Positions 10,881 to 23,600 of a DNA stretch of 64,000 bases are shown here, piece by piece. Made by a program: the position numbers and the translations under genes. Under the pieces are notes generated by a model. It ran no database searches, was not told where the DNA came from, and saw nothing but the letters and a program-made list of their open reading frames with translations. Positions within the stretch are counted from its first letter, which is position 1. Each line of letters opens with the position of its first letter. Source of the stretch: Hippasteria phrygiana (taxonomy: Eukaryota > Echinodermata > Asteroidea > Valvatida > Goniasteridae); assembly GCA_037893225.1 (NCBI GenBank), contig JAZGUH010000401.1, forward strand, positions 248,001-312,000, in the 5' to 3' direction.

Positions 10881-11089
10881 GTCCAAAGTGATTCGTTAAT
10901 CAAGCACCGAAATTCGCCGGGCCTGGTGTTGTGGTCTTGATATCTAATTGACCCCCCAAAAAGTTTCTGAACTTTGCCAAGCTACATAGACTTAGATCGG
11001 CTAATCGGCATAATCGCAAAGATTTTGTACGGGGAGGTGAAGTTCCTAATGCGCAGCTTGTATTACAGACACATCAAGAAAACAGAAGA
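10881..11089 (+). promoter_or_regulatory. Likely UGT promoter and 5' UTR region
   Basis: This is the only unique-looking sequence between the MITE and the first UGT codon. No clear TATA box is seen. A GTTAAT half-site near 10900 resembles HNF1-type sites known in vertebrate UGT promoters, but a half-site is weak evidence. The immediate context of the start is AACAGAAGAATG. Confidence 0.35.
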
Positions 11090-11676
11090 ATGTATTGCAT
11101 ATGTGCGGCTGTTCTACTTCTGGCATTAGTCTCATCGGTTTATACCAGTGATACTAATGGTGGAACAGCGTCAGAAAAGTACAAATTCCTATACTTCACA
11201 TACACCACGGGCACGAGCCACTATACCACGCTAATGAAGTCCGGTAAGGTATTGATGCAAGACGGGCATGAGGTCGTATTTCTGAAGGGCAGCTCAGACA
11301 CCGGGATATTTAGGAAGGATAACGACGACTTCAAAGTCCATGTGTTTAACTCCGGCTCATCATCTTGCCGAAACATAACTAATACGCTCGCGCTTTCCAA
11401 GGTAATGCTGGAAGGGGGACTAGTGACTTTTTGGGACTCCATATCTACACTAATTAAAAGTGAACTGGATCAAGCTGCTCTTGAAGATCTGTTTACTGGG
11501 ACGAGTCAATGCGATGCTCTCTTGGGAGATACGGCTACCATGGAGAGGCTTCGGGATGAGAAATTTGACATGCTGGTTGGTGACGAGACTTGTGAATGCG
11601 TTCCGCTCCTGGCACAGGCGTTGGACATTCCATTCGTTCTGAGTTGTATTCCTTCACCAGACCTTGGAAGACAAAG
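11090..11676 (+). CDS. UGT exon 1
   Basis: Encodes residues 1-195 plus two bases of codon 196: signal peptide, acceptor-side N-terminal domain, H44 and D165. The donor is ACAAAG|GTGAGT. The ATG at 11090 is chosen because the hydrophobic leader follows at once ([15 protein letters not shown]). Confidence 0.95.
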
Positions 11677-14600
11677 GTGAGTAAGGTCTCAACGATTTTG
11701 AATCATCGTGGTAAATTCACGGTAGGTAGGCATTACATTGGAATCTCGGTCCACGTTTTTAGTGTTCGTCGTCATACTAAATTTTCGTGGGTAATGTGTA
11801 GAGGACTACTGTATGTAGTTTCATCGGCCTTGCAGGTCGTTCAGATACCTTTATAATTTTGTATAGTAGTTAAAGCTGTGTCCGTGATCTGATTGACAAT
11901 GTGAATTTAAAGCAAACAAATGGTTGTGTTGCCCTCGGACAGGTAAAATTGGAAAAGAGGGTCGGTCGGTCGGTCGAAAAAAAGGTTGTTTTTTTTCTTT
12001 TTGTCCCGCTTCGCCACCGACTTCTTAAATCACCGAGAATAAAATCAAATGGAAGTGTTCTAACTTTTGGTTTTATATCAACCGATTGAATGAGATAGGA
12101 CGAAGTTTTTGCCGATTCGATTAGACTCTTCCGCTACAATATTGTAGCGTTGACCGAGGTTGGGTAGAACACACGCCTGAAATAGGACACTGGTGACTCC
12201 TTTTATGTGATTTCGTAGGCTCTAGGCCGTTTATTCATGGGCTTTTCTGGCAACAATCGTTACATCAAAAACTGGACGAGCACATTGCTTATTGCCTAGG
12301 GCAACGGGCCACCGCGCATGCGCCGCCCGGCAACGGGCCTCCCAGGCCGACCAGCAGGGGCTCCGCTGCAACACTTGTTGAGACAGAGAGGCTGAGTTAT
12401 GGTTGTATTGATATATACCCCTAAAAAGGCCGACCACGATTCTGTCGGTCCGAGGGCAACACGACAAGTTGTTTTTTTGGCCTAATTGACTTGCCCCTAC
12501 TAACGAATCATTAAATAAATGAAATTAAATTATTGCCATTTATCCTGATACGGTCAATATTTTATGTTCTATGCGGACCTTGAATGAATTTGTGAAGTAC
12601 AAGAAAGCAATTAACTGCACGTTAACTTAATGAAATGTCTCATTTTGCATGAAAGTATACTTTCCGAGAAGTGCCACAATTTAAATGCGTGTATTTCATG
12701 GGGAGTGGCGAAGTCACAGAGTTATCTGTCGCTCCGCGCATTGGTCCGGGATCATGGAATACCCTGGGGTAAACTTTCCCCCAGGTAGGGTTTTTTGGTC
12801 GTCCCCCAGGACATTTCCTACCCCAAGCAAACTCAAATCACACTGAATCAATCTTTATCATCTCTAAGAGAATAGTAATGAGATTAATTTCTCGCTCTCT
12901 TTTAATTGGCTTCAGTTTGAGATCTATATCTTTGTGGCGCAGGCATACAGGTGTGCACACGCTAATAATTTTGCGGACTTTCAAAACTTAATGCTGCAAT
13001 TTCCGTGCCTTGAAAAACAATGTCTATGCAATGCATTCCCCCTACCAATGATTATTTTGAACTAAGCAAGCACAATCTACACTGTGAAATCTATTTGGTC
13101 CTAACTGTATTATGTACTCCGCACAACTGCCCCGTACATTAACACTCGGTTTGTAAGAATTAGGAGCGTCCCACACCTAATTCAAGCTACACACTTGTAG
13201 TAGTTTAGCCAATCACGCATGGGAACCGCGTTTTTGCCCTTTCTCAGCGTAGTATATGAAGCACTGTATACTCAGTGCTTTCCAGGTAGACCGGAGAGTT
13301 TATTCAGCTGAAAAGATACAAAAGGTTTGATGGTCTGGCCATGTTAGTACAGTGCTGGTATACAAATAATGAATGTTTATGAGTGCGATGGTAAGAATAC
13401 TTTCATGAGGTGACAGATTGAATGTTCCATTCCACGAGGCGAAGCCGAGTGGAATGGGACATTCCATCTGTCACCGAATGAAATTATTCTTACCATTGCA
13501 CGAATGTGAAACATTCATTATTTGTTTGTTTTATACAACGCCTGAATAAATCCGACAGATTGCATGCATGGATTTCTTTGTGTAACGTTACAACGTGCCG
13601 TTTACCTTCTCAGTCCCGCATAAAACCGCGACAAAAAGTGGTCCAGTTCCGAATCAGTTAAAGCTTTAATTGTTGTTCCTGCGTGTCCTGCAAATTTCTC
13701 CAATCATTTGACTGCATATTCCATTTGTCTCTTTGTGTTAGCAGCGTAAGCATCGCCTACAAGTTCCAATATTTCGTCGTCGTTAATAGAAAAAACAAAC
13801 CGCGGTTCGGAAACACCGTCCGCCATTTTGTGTGAATGACAGCCTAGATTGGTTCCCGGTCCCCATATGTATATAATATATATCTGAAGTCCGAAGCACA
13901 ATGAAGGGACCGGGAACCAGTCCAATGACAGCCGTGTTGTAGCGGCGGGGAAGTTCTATCAAACGCGTTACCGTTTGATAGAACCATGCGATAGAACGTT
14001 GTTTGGCGGTGCGGGTTCGCGTCGTGCGATGGGACGAATAATTCAATGCACGTGATCGACGATCCACCAATCGGATGGCTGGAATTTATTCAGGTGTTGT
14101 ATAAGATTCAATATTCCATATTGCTGCCGGGTCACACCCTGTACAGGTAGCCTTGGGGTCACAAAATAGGGCGCCAAAATATGCATTTATTCAGCCGAAG
14201 AGGTACACGGACAAAACGTGTTGGATATCACTCAAAGGAGGATACTTTTGGTGACGATAACAATGACAGCAATTTTTGCCTGTACGGGGGCCCAGACAGT
14301 AGCACGCCCATATGGTGTTATTCAGCCGAAAAGATACATGCATTAATCTGTTTGCATTGAAACTATAATACATTGGGGTTTACAAAAATACCAATGACAG
14401 CAACTTTTACCTCTACCGGGGCCCAGATAAAGGCAACATTTTAGTAAAAATTACTTCGGAGGAAAAAACAATTATACAAACTAAATCTTTTTCGCTATGA
14501 TAATCAAGTATCAATGATTAAATTTTTTATTTGTATATGTAATTCCACAATGATTTTTTTTTTAGACCAACATACGTAATAACACCAGGTTTCCCAAGTA

Positions 14601-17600
14601 TTGGTTAGATATTATAAACGTTGAACAAGTAAATGCTGATTCATAATACAAGTCAAGACTGTGCTACTGATTGATTGACTTGGTTTAAGTAGCTGATCAT
14701 AAATCTTTGCAGGCTTAATTTAATCCTTTCGTTATGTAGTAAATCGATACTACATTATACAACGTGATAAAATAAATGTATCCAATTTTCTCAAAATTAG
14801 TCGTATAAGACATCATTTTGACTTCAAGTTAGTCAAAATGATGTCTTATACCGCCAATTAGGAGAAACATGAAGAACGAAACAAGTTTATTTGAAATCTA
14901 ATCTGAACTGTGTGTAATCAGATGATACCATCGACGGCTGAATCGATGAGTTATTTATACCAGAATAAAAGGCACTCCTTAGGTAACGAAATGCACCCAA
15001 TCTACACGTTAAGCATTCTTTACTTAATATTACCACGATGGCTTGATCCTAAACGATAATTAATATTCTTTACGGGTGGAAGATTTACAAGAAACTTTCT
15101 TTCAATTCAGTTATATTTGACTCAACATAGCCAAAAATACAGAAACATTACCTGCATATCCCATCTGTTTTTAGTCTTGTCTCCATAGTATGTGTTGTTT
15201 ACAACATCACATAAAAACCACTGGAATGGTTGATACTGAACAGTATTTACAGTTCTACTCTGTCCCCGGTGCTAAGAAAGATCTGTCCGGTATCGCAAAA
15301 TCTACAGGAAATAAAAAATGCGACAAGGATGATCTCTCTTGAGCCAACCTATCTTGACATACGAACGGCATAAAACATAAAAGGATGACCTGGCTTGGTC
15401 TAGGATTAAAACATCTCCACAATCGAACCCAGAAAAAAATATGGATGAGGAGAACGTGCAAATCCTATACTACAAGAACAAAAAAAACGATCAGTAAAGA
15501 TTGGATTTCAAGACTAAAATAAAATAAACGAGTCGAAATCCCCTTACAGTAATCATTAAAAGAAATGCCGGCAATATGTATAAGTGCCTTCAATGTAAAC
15601 GCATATCCCTCCTCTCCACTCCAAACAACCCCCACCCCCCATCCGCCCGTCTATGTATTATCCTCTGTATTGTGGTGTCCGTAACCATATAACCATAGAG
15701 GAATAAGAATTCCTCAATGCTCGTACTACGGAAGCTTATTACGGAAGCGTATTTAGACATGGCAAAAAAAATTTCCCGCCCACTATTTCGCCCGGGCGGA
15801 TTAGTATTTCGCCAGGGCGGATTAGTATTTCACCCGGGCGGATTAGTATTTCGCCCTTGCGGATTAGTATTTCGCCCGGGCGGAATACTATTTCGTCCGG
15901 GCGGATTACTATTTCGCCCTGGCGGATTACTATTTCGCCCGGGCGGATTAATCGGAACATATACTAACGGGTTTTACCATTTCGACAGTAATCCGCCCGG
16001 GCGAAATAGTAATCCGCCCGGCCGAAATAGTGGGCGCGAATTTTTTTTTGCCATGTCCTAAATACGCTTCCGTAATATACGCTTCCGTACTTTAGAAATA
16101 ATCCTGAACAAAATGCTAGGTCTACATGTAGCATATTTGATCTCAAGATATGGCCAATTACAGATGGCATGTACAAAACTAGCTTGTCCACGGGAGCTTC
16201 TTACCTTTAGTTTCTGTCTTCAACATGCTTCATTTATAATGAAGCTCCCGTGGACTAGCCGAGACCCCCTCCACGCAACTTGGGCTCCAAATGAAGTCGT
16301 TTTTCTGGCTGACATTGAACGAAATTGCGCACAATCTTGATACTGATGGAAAGAGGGACTCCTCAGCAACATCAATACCAATTTCAAGCTACGCAGGCCC
16401 AAGTTCATTCCAAATGATGGCCGAGATAAGCGAGTAGGTTTTTTAAGCTAATTTTTCTCCATTCCCGCATAAGTGTACTTGCTATACAATGGACTAGCCG
16501 AGACCCCCACCACATAGGTAAACACAAATTCTCTGGAATTGTAGGAGGTGCGTGAACAATCACCTTAAACTTTGGTTAACTTTTTGTTAACCACCCTGTA
16601 CATTGAGTGTTCACACAGTGTTGATTCACAGTGTGGAAGGATCACTGTGTGTTCACAGTGTGGTCTCACAGTGGTCATGCATAGTGTTCACACTATGATC
16701 ACACAGAGACCACACTGTGGAGACATGGGAGAATTTTCCTAAGGGACAGGCTTACTCGGGCGGGACTCTAACCCACGACCTCCTGCTTACTAGTGCAGAC
16801 GTCTCAACCACTCGAGCTCTAGTGCTCGGTTGGCCGATTCGAATCCAGTTTAGCAGCGGGTACCGCTTAATCAGTGTAAAGAAATAAAACCTATATGAGC
16901 AGTGGTGCAGCCAGGTTCTGTTTGGGGGGAGGCTGGGTCAAAGGGGGCATGGTGATTTCCACGGTGTGCAAGTAATATTTCGGACAGATTTTCAGGACAA
17001 AATTTTAACTAAGATGCTCAAAAAAAGTGTGCTGATTTTTTTCTAGGCCGGCCCGGCAAAATAATATGGAAAGCGGGAGGGGGAAGGCAGTTTATAATGG
17101 GCAGCACTTAGGAGAGTTTTTAATAAGATCCAAACTAAACGCATATCAACACAATTTCTAGATGGGCGGGGGGGGGGGGGGGGGCAACATAAGTTCCCAC
17201 AGGGGAGTTTTTTCCCCCTGCCCCCTCTGGCTACGTCATTGCCTAGGAGAATATGTCCATCCGGGGACGAAATACCCTGATAAAATTGTAGCGGACAATA
17301 TATCCGGGAGACAGAATCTCTGTCCAAACCGGCTGCGACCGAAAACTCCTGTGCCCCTGACATAGCCTCATCCATGGAGGGATTTTATAACGCTTGATGA
17401 CAATACATGCTTTTCCATTAGGCTCCGCCATGGATCCAGACAACATAAAGATATGGGCGTGCTTTGCAGGAAATTGCCATTATGGCTGGTTGACACCACA
17501 CACCAGCTGTGTTCTTGTGTCAGTCCGCCATGTTGACAAATATGTCAATTTTCTTTTTCTTGTACTAATTGTGGTGTGGAGGATTATATTTCAAGAGAAA

Positions 17601-20600
17601 ACAAGCCCGAAAAGCTGTCTTTGCAGCCCCCACAGCCAAGTACACAAACTATCAGGCAAAAAAATATTGCACCTGCTTCTCGTGCCGGCACGAGAAGCAG
17701 GTATTTCAAAAGTCCCTTTTAAGTGGAGAAAACTGACTTTTCAGAGCGTGCTTGGTTGTCCTTACTTCTGATGGATGGAGTTAAAGAACCGAAATTCCCA
17801 TCAAATTATTAGAACCCTTCAAGCATACCTTGTCTACAACTATTATTAGGCACCTAAAAATACTCGACTTTGGAAATGTTTATATTTGACTGAACCAGGT
17901 ATACAGTTACGATGGATCCATCTTATATGCCAACGAGTTACTTTGGGCTCGGAGATAAAATGACGTTCTTTCAACGAGTTGCAAATGTGATACAGTTCAA
18001 TGTGCGCAGTTACTTAGACGGTCGCTTACTGCATCCCTTCGATGAGCTAAAAATAAAGTACAACATCAAGCCAGAGATCAGCACTTTTGAATCGAAGAAG
18101 CAAGCGAGACTGGTCATTTTTCATGCTTGCCATGGGCTGGAGTTTCCTTTTCCTCTGATGCCAAACACCATTTTTGTCCTTCATACAGTCGGACATGATT
18201 CAAACCAAACGGTGAGTACGGGGCAAGTCCGAAAACAAACACACTGCAAAAACAGTGGTGCTAAATTCACACCATGCGGTGTTTATATTGGGAAATGCTT
18301 CAATATATATATATACCACATGGTGTATATTTGACACCACAGTTTTTGCAGTGCAGACAAACAAAACTCAAATCAAATCTTGTGAACAGCAGTTAAAAAA
18401 GAGTAAATTGGGTATTCGTCTAATGTACATTGAGTAATACAATTAACTGAATAAATATTTCAAAAGAAAATAACTGGTGCAGTGTAATAGCTAAAATGTC
18501 ACTATTTTGTGGTATAAAATACTATTGCCATACACATGCCTCAATGCGGTTGCGCCAAACTGCTTAAAGCAAGCTAGATAAAGACATATCTCGATGTTAC
18601 GATAGTGTTATAGTGCCCTCTATCAGTTGATTGAACACAGATGCTTACAATTTGGGAGACCGTCAACATAGGGCAAAATGGCTCAGTTGGTTGCAGGTTC
18701 GAATCCCGCTCCTGCCAGTTTCTTTGTTCACTGTGAAAATGTATACAAAAAGTAATTAGGATGCAAATGTTTATATTTTCATATCATTATTTGTCTAACT
18801 TTTGCTTCCCGTCGCGGCATTGGAATGTTTTGAGAAGACCTCATAAAAAAAACCACTGTATGGGAGCAATAACAGACAAGTAAGATTTGAGGCTTTGCAT
18901 GGCGGATATACTGGTGAAAGAATGGTTTGCGGAAGCACCATGTCCAAGTATTCCTCAAAAAAGATAAAATGGTTCTTAAAAGAACAGAGGTATAACTCGA
19001 CGTTCCGGTCAGTATGCTCTGACCCTCTTCAGGAGAATGCCTAAAGTCTGAGAAAGTGACATTAAGTAACCTAAATTGCATCCTTAATAGGCTGCTATCG
19101 AGAAGCGAGTTGCCAGCAAACTACCTCCTCCTACATCGTGCCGATTCCCTTCCCGTCTCCCTTTATAGACGTCTTAGACCATCCAGTTCGATCTGTGCCA
19201 GGTTCTTTGGTCAACCGAAGATTCACAAGCCTGAGATCCCACTGCGCCCGATCGCTGCTTCACGAGGTTCCCCCACCTATAGATAACCAGGAACTCGGAT
19301 GGCTCCCTGGGACACAGTGTCTACAGGAAACCGACCCACACAGACCGCTATCTCCACCACTGGTCGTTCCACCACCCCAGCATCAAGACATCTGGTAACC
19401 GTATCTGGTACAGAGAGCCTTTGATGTCTGCGACCAGGACAACCTCAGACAAGAATTCAAGCACATCCAGACTTCACTCCAGCGCAACGCCTACAAGCCC
19501 AACCGCATGAAGATCAGTAAACCTAACCAAAATGTCTCCTCTACCCAAGGTCTTCCCACTGTACCTCCCTCGGTCACCCTTCCGTACATAGGTCAAGCCT
19601 CACATCACATAGGCGTAGCCAGCGGGGGTAGGGGGGGGGGGGGGGGGGGGGGGTAAGGGGGTATTTCCCCCCCCCCCCCCGCAATATTTTCAGAGTGCCC
19701 CTTTTTTTCTTCTTTTCTTTTTGACCCCAAAATTTCCGTCCCACAAAAAATCAATACCCTGCTTTCCATCTACGACATACCTGTTGGTGTTTAATGTCGC
19801 AAGCTATAGAAACGGGGCCCGTAAGCACACACGCGACGCAACAATAAACTAATTTCCTTAATGCTGCTGGCCCTAGTGTGCCCTCACTGGAAATTATAGT
19901 GCCCCCTGTGCCCCCACTGAAAAATGTTAGTTAAACTAATTTCCTTCATGCTGCTGGCCCTAGTGTGCCCTCACTAGAAATGATAGTGCCCCCCCCCCCC
20001 CCTGTGCCCCCACTGAAAAATGTTAGTTCCCCAGTGCCCCCACTGAAAAGTGTTAGTTCCCCTGTGCTTTCACTAAAATTCTGGTGCTCCCTGTGTCCCC
20101 ACTAAAAATGCTGGGGCCCTCCTGCCACAGCCAGTTGCGAATGCTGGTGCCCCGGGTCCTCACTTAAAATGTTGTCGCCATACATGGACATCCCCACTCA
20201 TAATTATTGTGTCCCCACTGAAAATCCTTGGCAATCACTGCACAATTTTCCTTAAAGTGTTAAGAGTACGTAGCTGGCCATTCTAAGCTGTAGAAACAAT
20301 ATGAATCTATGCCCTTTCCAATGCACTCTGGTCGAATGTGTGGAGGGAGCTGGATTCAAGCATTCTCGTTGTTCAAAATAATAATAATTGTTGGCTCAGT
20401 GGAAGAGCAAGTGGCACATTACTGAAGTTAAACAACGTGAATTGCAGGCAGTACTTGGATGGGAAACCACACCAAGTATTGCTTGCATTAGCGTGCCTGG
20501 TAACTATTGTAGGACCCTTTTGGGCATGTTTGGGTTAGCCCAAATGGCCCCATCGGCCAAAACTGTATGGGGCCCACACAGTTGCCCGTCAAAGGCCCAA

Positions 20601-23600
20601 CAAGGCCCACAGATCTTGCTGGCTGGGAAATAGTGCATTAATTGTTCTGGGGCACGACAGGCCCTTATTCATCTCAAAAGGGCACGTTCTTCGGATGGAC
20701 GTTAAGCCGGAGGTCTTGTGTGCTCTATGGGATCAGTGCACGTAAAAGAACCCAGAGCACCTGTCGTGAAAGAGTAGTGGTTTGGCCCGGTGCTTCTGGT
20801 GCCCTCATCACACATCCTGTAATTGGCGCTTGCGCTGTTTGATGTTAAATGAAATGAATTGAAATATAATAAATAAAATAGAGTTGCTAAAAAGTACATG
20901 AGTTGTTTTGTAACAGAAATTGTACATTAAGTTTATTTTTTGCAATTTAATGTTAATGACAGCATTTTTTTTTGTAAATAAAATTTAAATTAAATTGCAT
21001 GTCTTTTAAAACAAATCTACTGATCAAGAAGTGGTTATATAGCGAATTGTTTTTCACTTCTCACAGCCAATGGGCCATTCAGATCTTTTACAGGGTGTCT
21101 AAAAATATGCCCCTCTCAGGGTTGCAGCAGAATTCGAAAATTTAAAATGTTATTTCTACTTTTCTTAAATAATTGTGAAGCATATTTATTTGTACTATTT
21201 TCTGTAAAATTCCCACTTTAAACAGTAGGAAAATGATGTCCCCGCTCCCTTTTTGATCTGTAAAACATCCTTGTCAACCTCTCAGCATGGATATATCGGG
21301 TGCCCTTTTTCACGTTAACCCCCCCCCCCCCCCCCCCCCCAATAAAAATGACCTTGCTACGCCTATGCATTAGCTCCAAAGCATCTTCCGTCAAGCCAGT
21401 GTCAAGGTATACCATTCAGCTGGCAACAAGCTCCAAGGCGCTCTTCACACCCACAAAGACAAGCAATACTCCTCCAAGCCGGGAGTCTACCGTATTCCCT
21501 GCGAATGCGGCAAAGTCTACATTGGGGGAACGGGTCGGAACCTTCCCACTAGACTCAAGGAACACAGGGCACATGGACGACGAGGGGATCTTGACTAGGG
21601 GATCGTCCATTGCCAAACATTCCCACACCAACGACCGCAAAGTTGATTGGGATGCGGCCGAACTGATCGCTCCGATTCAGTCCTGGCATCCAAAACGCAT
21701 CCGGGAAGCCATCGAGATCCGGAAGCACAACACAGTAACACAAGATATCGGCTTTCACCTCAATGATATCTGGCTTCCACTTCTACAGAACCACACACAT
21801 CAGACTGATGGGTCCTCTATACCCTAGGGTCGTCTCTCTACCTAGACTGTTGCCCTACTGTTCCACCTCAGTGGGCACACCACAATCCTAGCTTGTTTTA
21901 GGATTCTTGCGAATTGCCATCCCCACAGGATGCAACCTGGCATCCTTTCAGGATGCTACTTGGCATCCCCCCTCAGGATGCAGTTGAGGTTACTTAAGAT
22001 CACTTTCTCCTGAGAGTTTAGGCATTCTCCTGAAGACGGTCAGAGCATACTGACAGGAACGTCTGCTTCTTTCAAGAACCATTCTCTCTTTTTGGAGAAA
22101 TACTTCCACATGGTATTTCCGCAAACCTTTCTTTCATCAATAACAGACAAGATAAAATTAACCCTGCAGAAACCATCACTATAATTATCATTATCGGGGT
22201 GTTTGATCGTGAAACTCGGCTTTCCGACTGTTCCCACAAATACTCTAGTATTATCTAGATGTAGGACCGAAAAGCCTTTCCTCGTTCTGTGTCCCCATAG
22301 AATTCTTTACCTGGTGCATGTTCTTTTTTAGAAAGAACTTGTTTAAGTTCAAAAAATCTAAGGCCAGCTAATTGGAAACGTCAGGCCAGCTAATTGGAAA
22401 CGTTAGGCCAGCTAATTTTGTTGAGTTGTATAGTTCAGGTGAATCCAGTCAGTTATTAGTTTGCAACAGTTTAATTCATTTTCAAAACTTGTTTTTAGAT
22501 TGAACGTGGCGTTGCAGAGTTCCTTGATACAGCCCCAACCGGTGTAATTCTCTTTACGTTAGGGAGTTTCATTAGAATGCAACCATATCAGGCACAGGTA
22601 TTTGTAGATGGCTTTGCCCGGGTACCTCAGCGGGTGTTGTGGCAGTCCAATCATAATCTGAGTCAAGTCAAGCTGGGAAAGAACACAAAAATCGTCGAGT
22701 GGCTGCCATTGCCAAAAGTCATGGGTGAGTATATTTGATAAATGAATGAAACACAACTGCAGACACGGTAACTAGATGCTTTCGCCATAGCTGCAGACAC
22801 GATAACTAGATTCTTTCGCCATGGAACACGTCGAGTACTATGCATGCCGTTGCAAAAAGGGTAACGGGGATGCCATTGAAGGGAATCATGCAAATGAATG
22901 TTTATTTCTTTTAATACATGTATTGGACGGCTTTTTACCTCCTTTGTAGCAATAAAGGGAAAAGTTTTGGTGTTCATGCGATTGAAAAGTTCCATATCTT
23001 CGAGAAGCAAAAATCGCTGCTCTAATAAACTTTATCCCCAAAGAAAAGTTCCATTTCCTCACTGATTAAGCGGTACCCGCTGCTACGCTGGACTGAAATC
23101 GGTCACCCGAGCCCAGTAAGATCGGTGATCGAGTGGTTAAGATGTCTGCACTAGTAAGTATAGGAGGTCGTGGGTTCGAGTCCCGCCCGAGTAAGCCTGT
23201 GAATTATGTTCCCAGAGGCTCTAGGAAAGCACTCACAGAGCAATAATCTCATTCTATTTAACATCATCCCCAACGCAAAGTTCCAACTTCTCACTTAAGA
23301 ATGTTAGTGGTACATGCAGCTCCAACCTAAACGTCTTTGCAATGTTTATCTAGGAGTAATAATTCAAATATTGTTGGTAGTTATGACGTTGACCAACCGA
23401 AAGCCTTCAGTGAGAACTGACGCAGCTGCATTTCCAAATTCTTCAACAAGTTTGCAAGACACAAGGCCGCCCTTTATGAATTTGCACCGGAAGTACCGAC
23501 CCCATTTGTATTGATCACCCATCTTTTTTCCACCACCCAAAATGTTGATATCCCAGTGAGCACCACTGTAGCCACTCTACGAGTTCTTGAAGCATTACTG

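Larger units (their letters stand above)
13531..14104. mobile_element. TIR element, copy 2, carrying a DUF3504-type exon
   Basis: Both ends are present: TTATACAACGCCTGAATAAA on the left, and a right end whose complement reads TTATACAACACCTGAATAAA. The interior matches 1-502. It carries its own insertion at about 13841-13925. It lies in UGT intron 1. Confidence 0.8.
18790..22200 (+). mobile_element. Penelope-like element, degenerate, split by a DNA element
   Basis: RT and GIY-YIG remnants lie between an inverted pseudo-LTR-like segment (about 18790-19045, minus) and a direct one (about 22010-22200, plus), which fits Penelope-like architecture. The two ends share CCTGAAGA(C/G)GGTCAGAGCATACTGAC. 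It lies in UGT intron 2 on the sense strand. The RT catalytic blocks are missing. Confidence 0.85.

Noticed and set aside
15717..16061. GGLVFRPGG repeat protein
   Set aside because: It follows exactly the 21-bp palindromic repeat and the foldback arms, on both strands.
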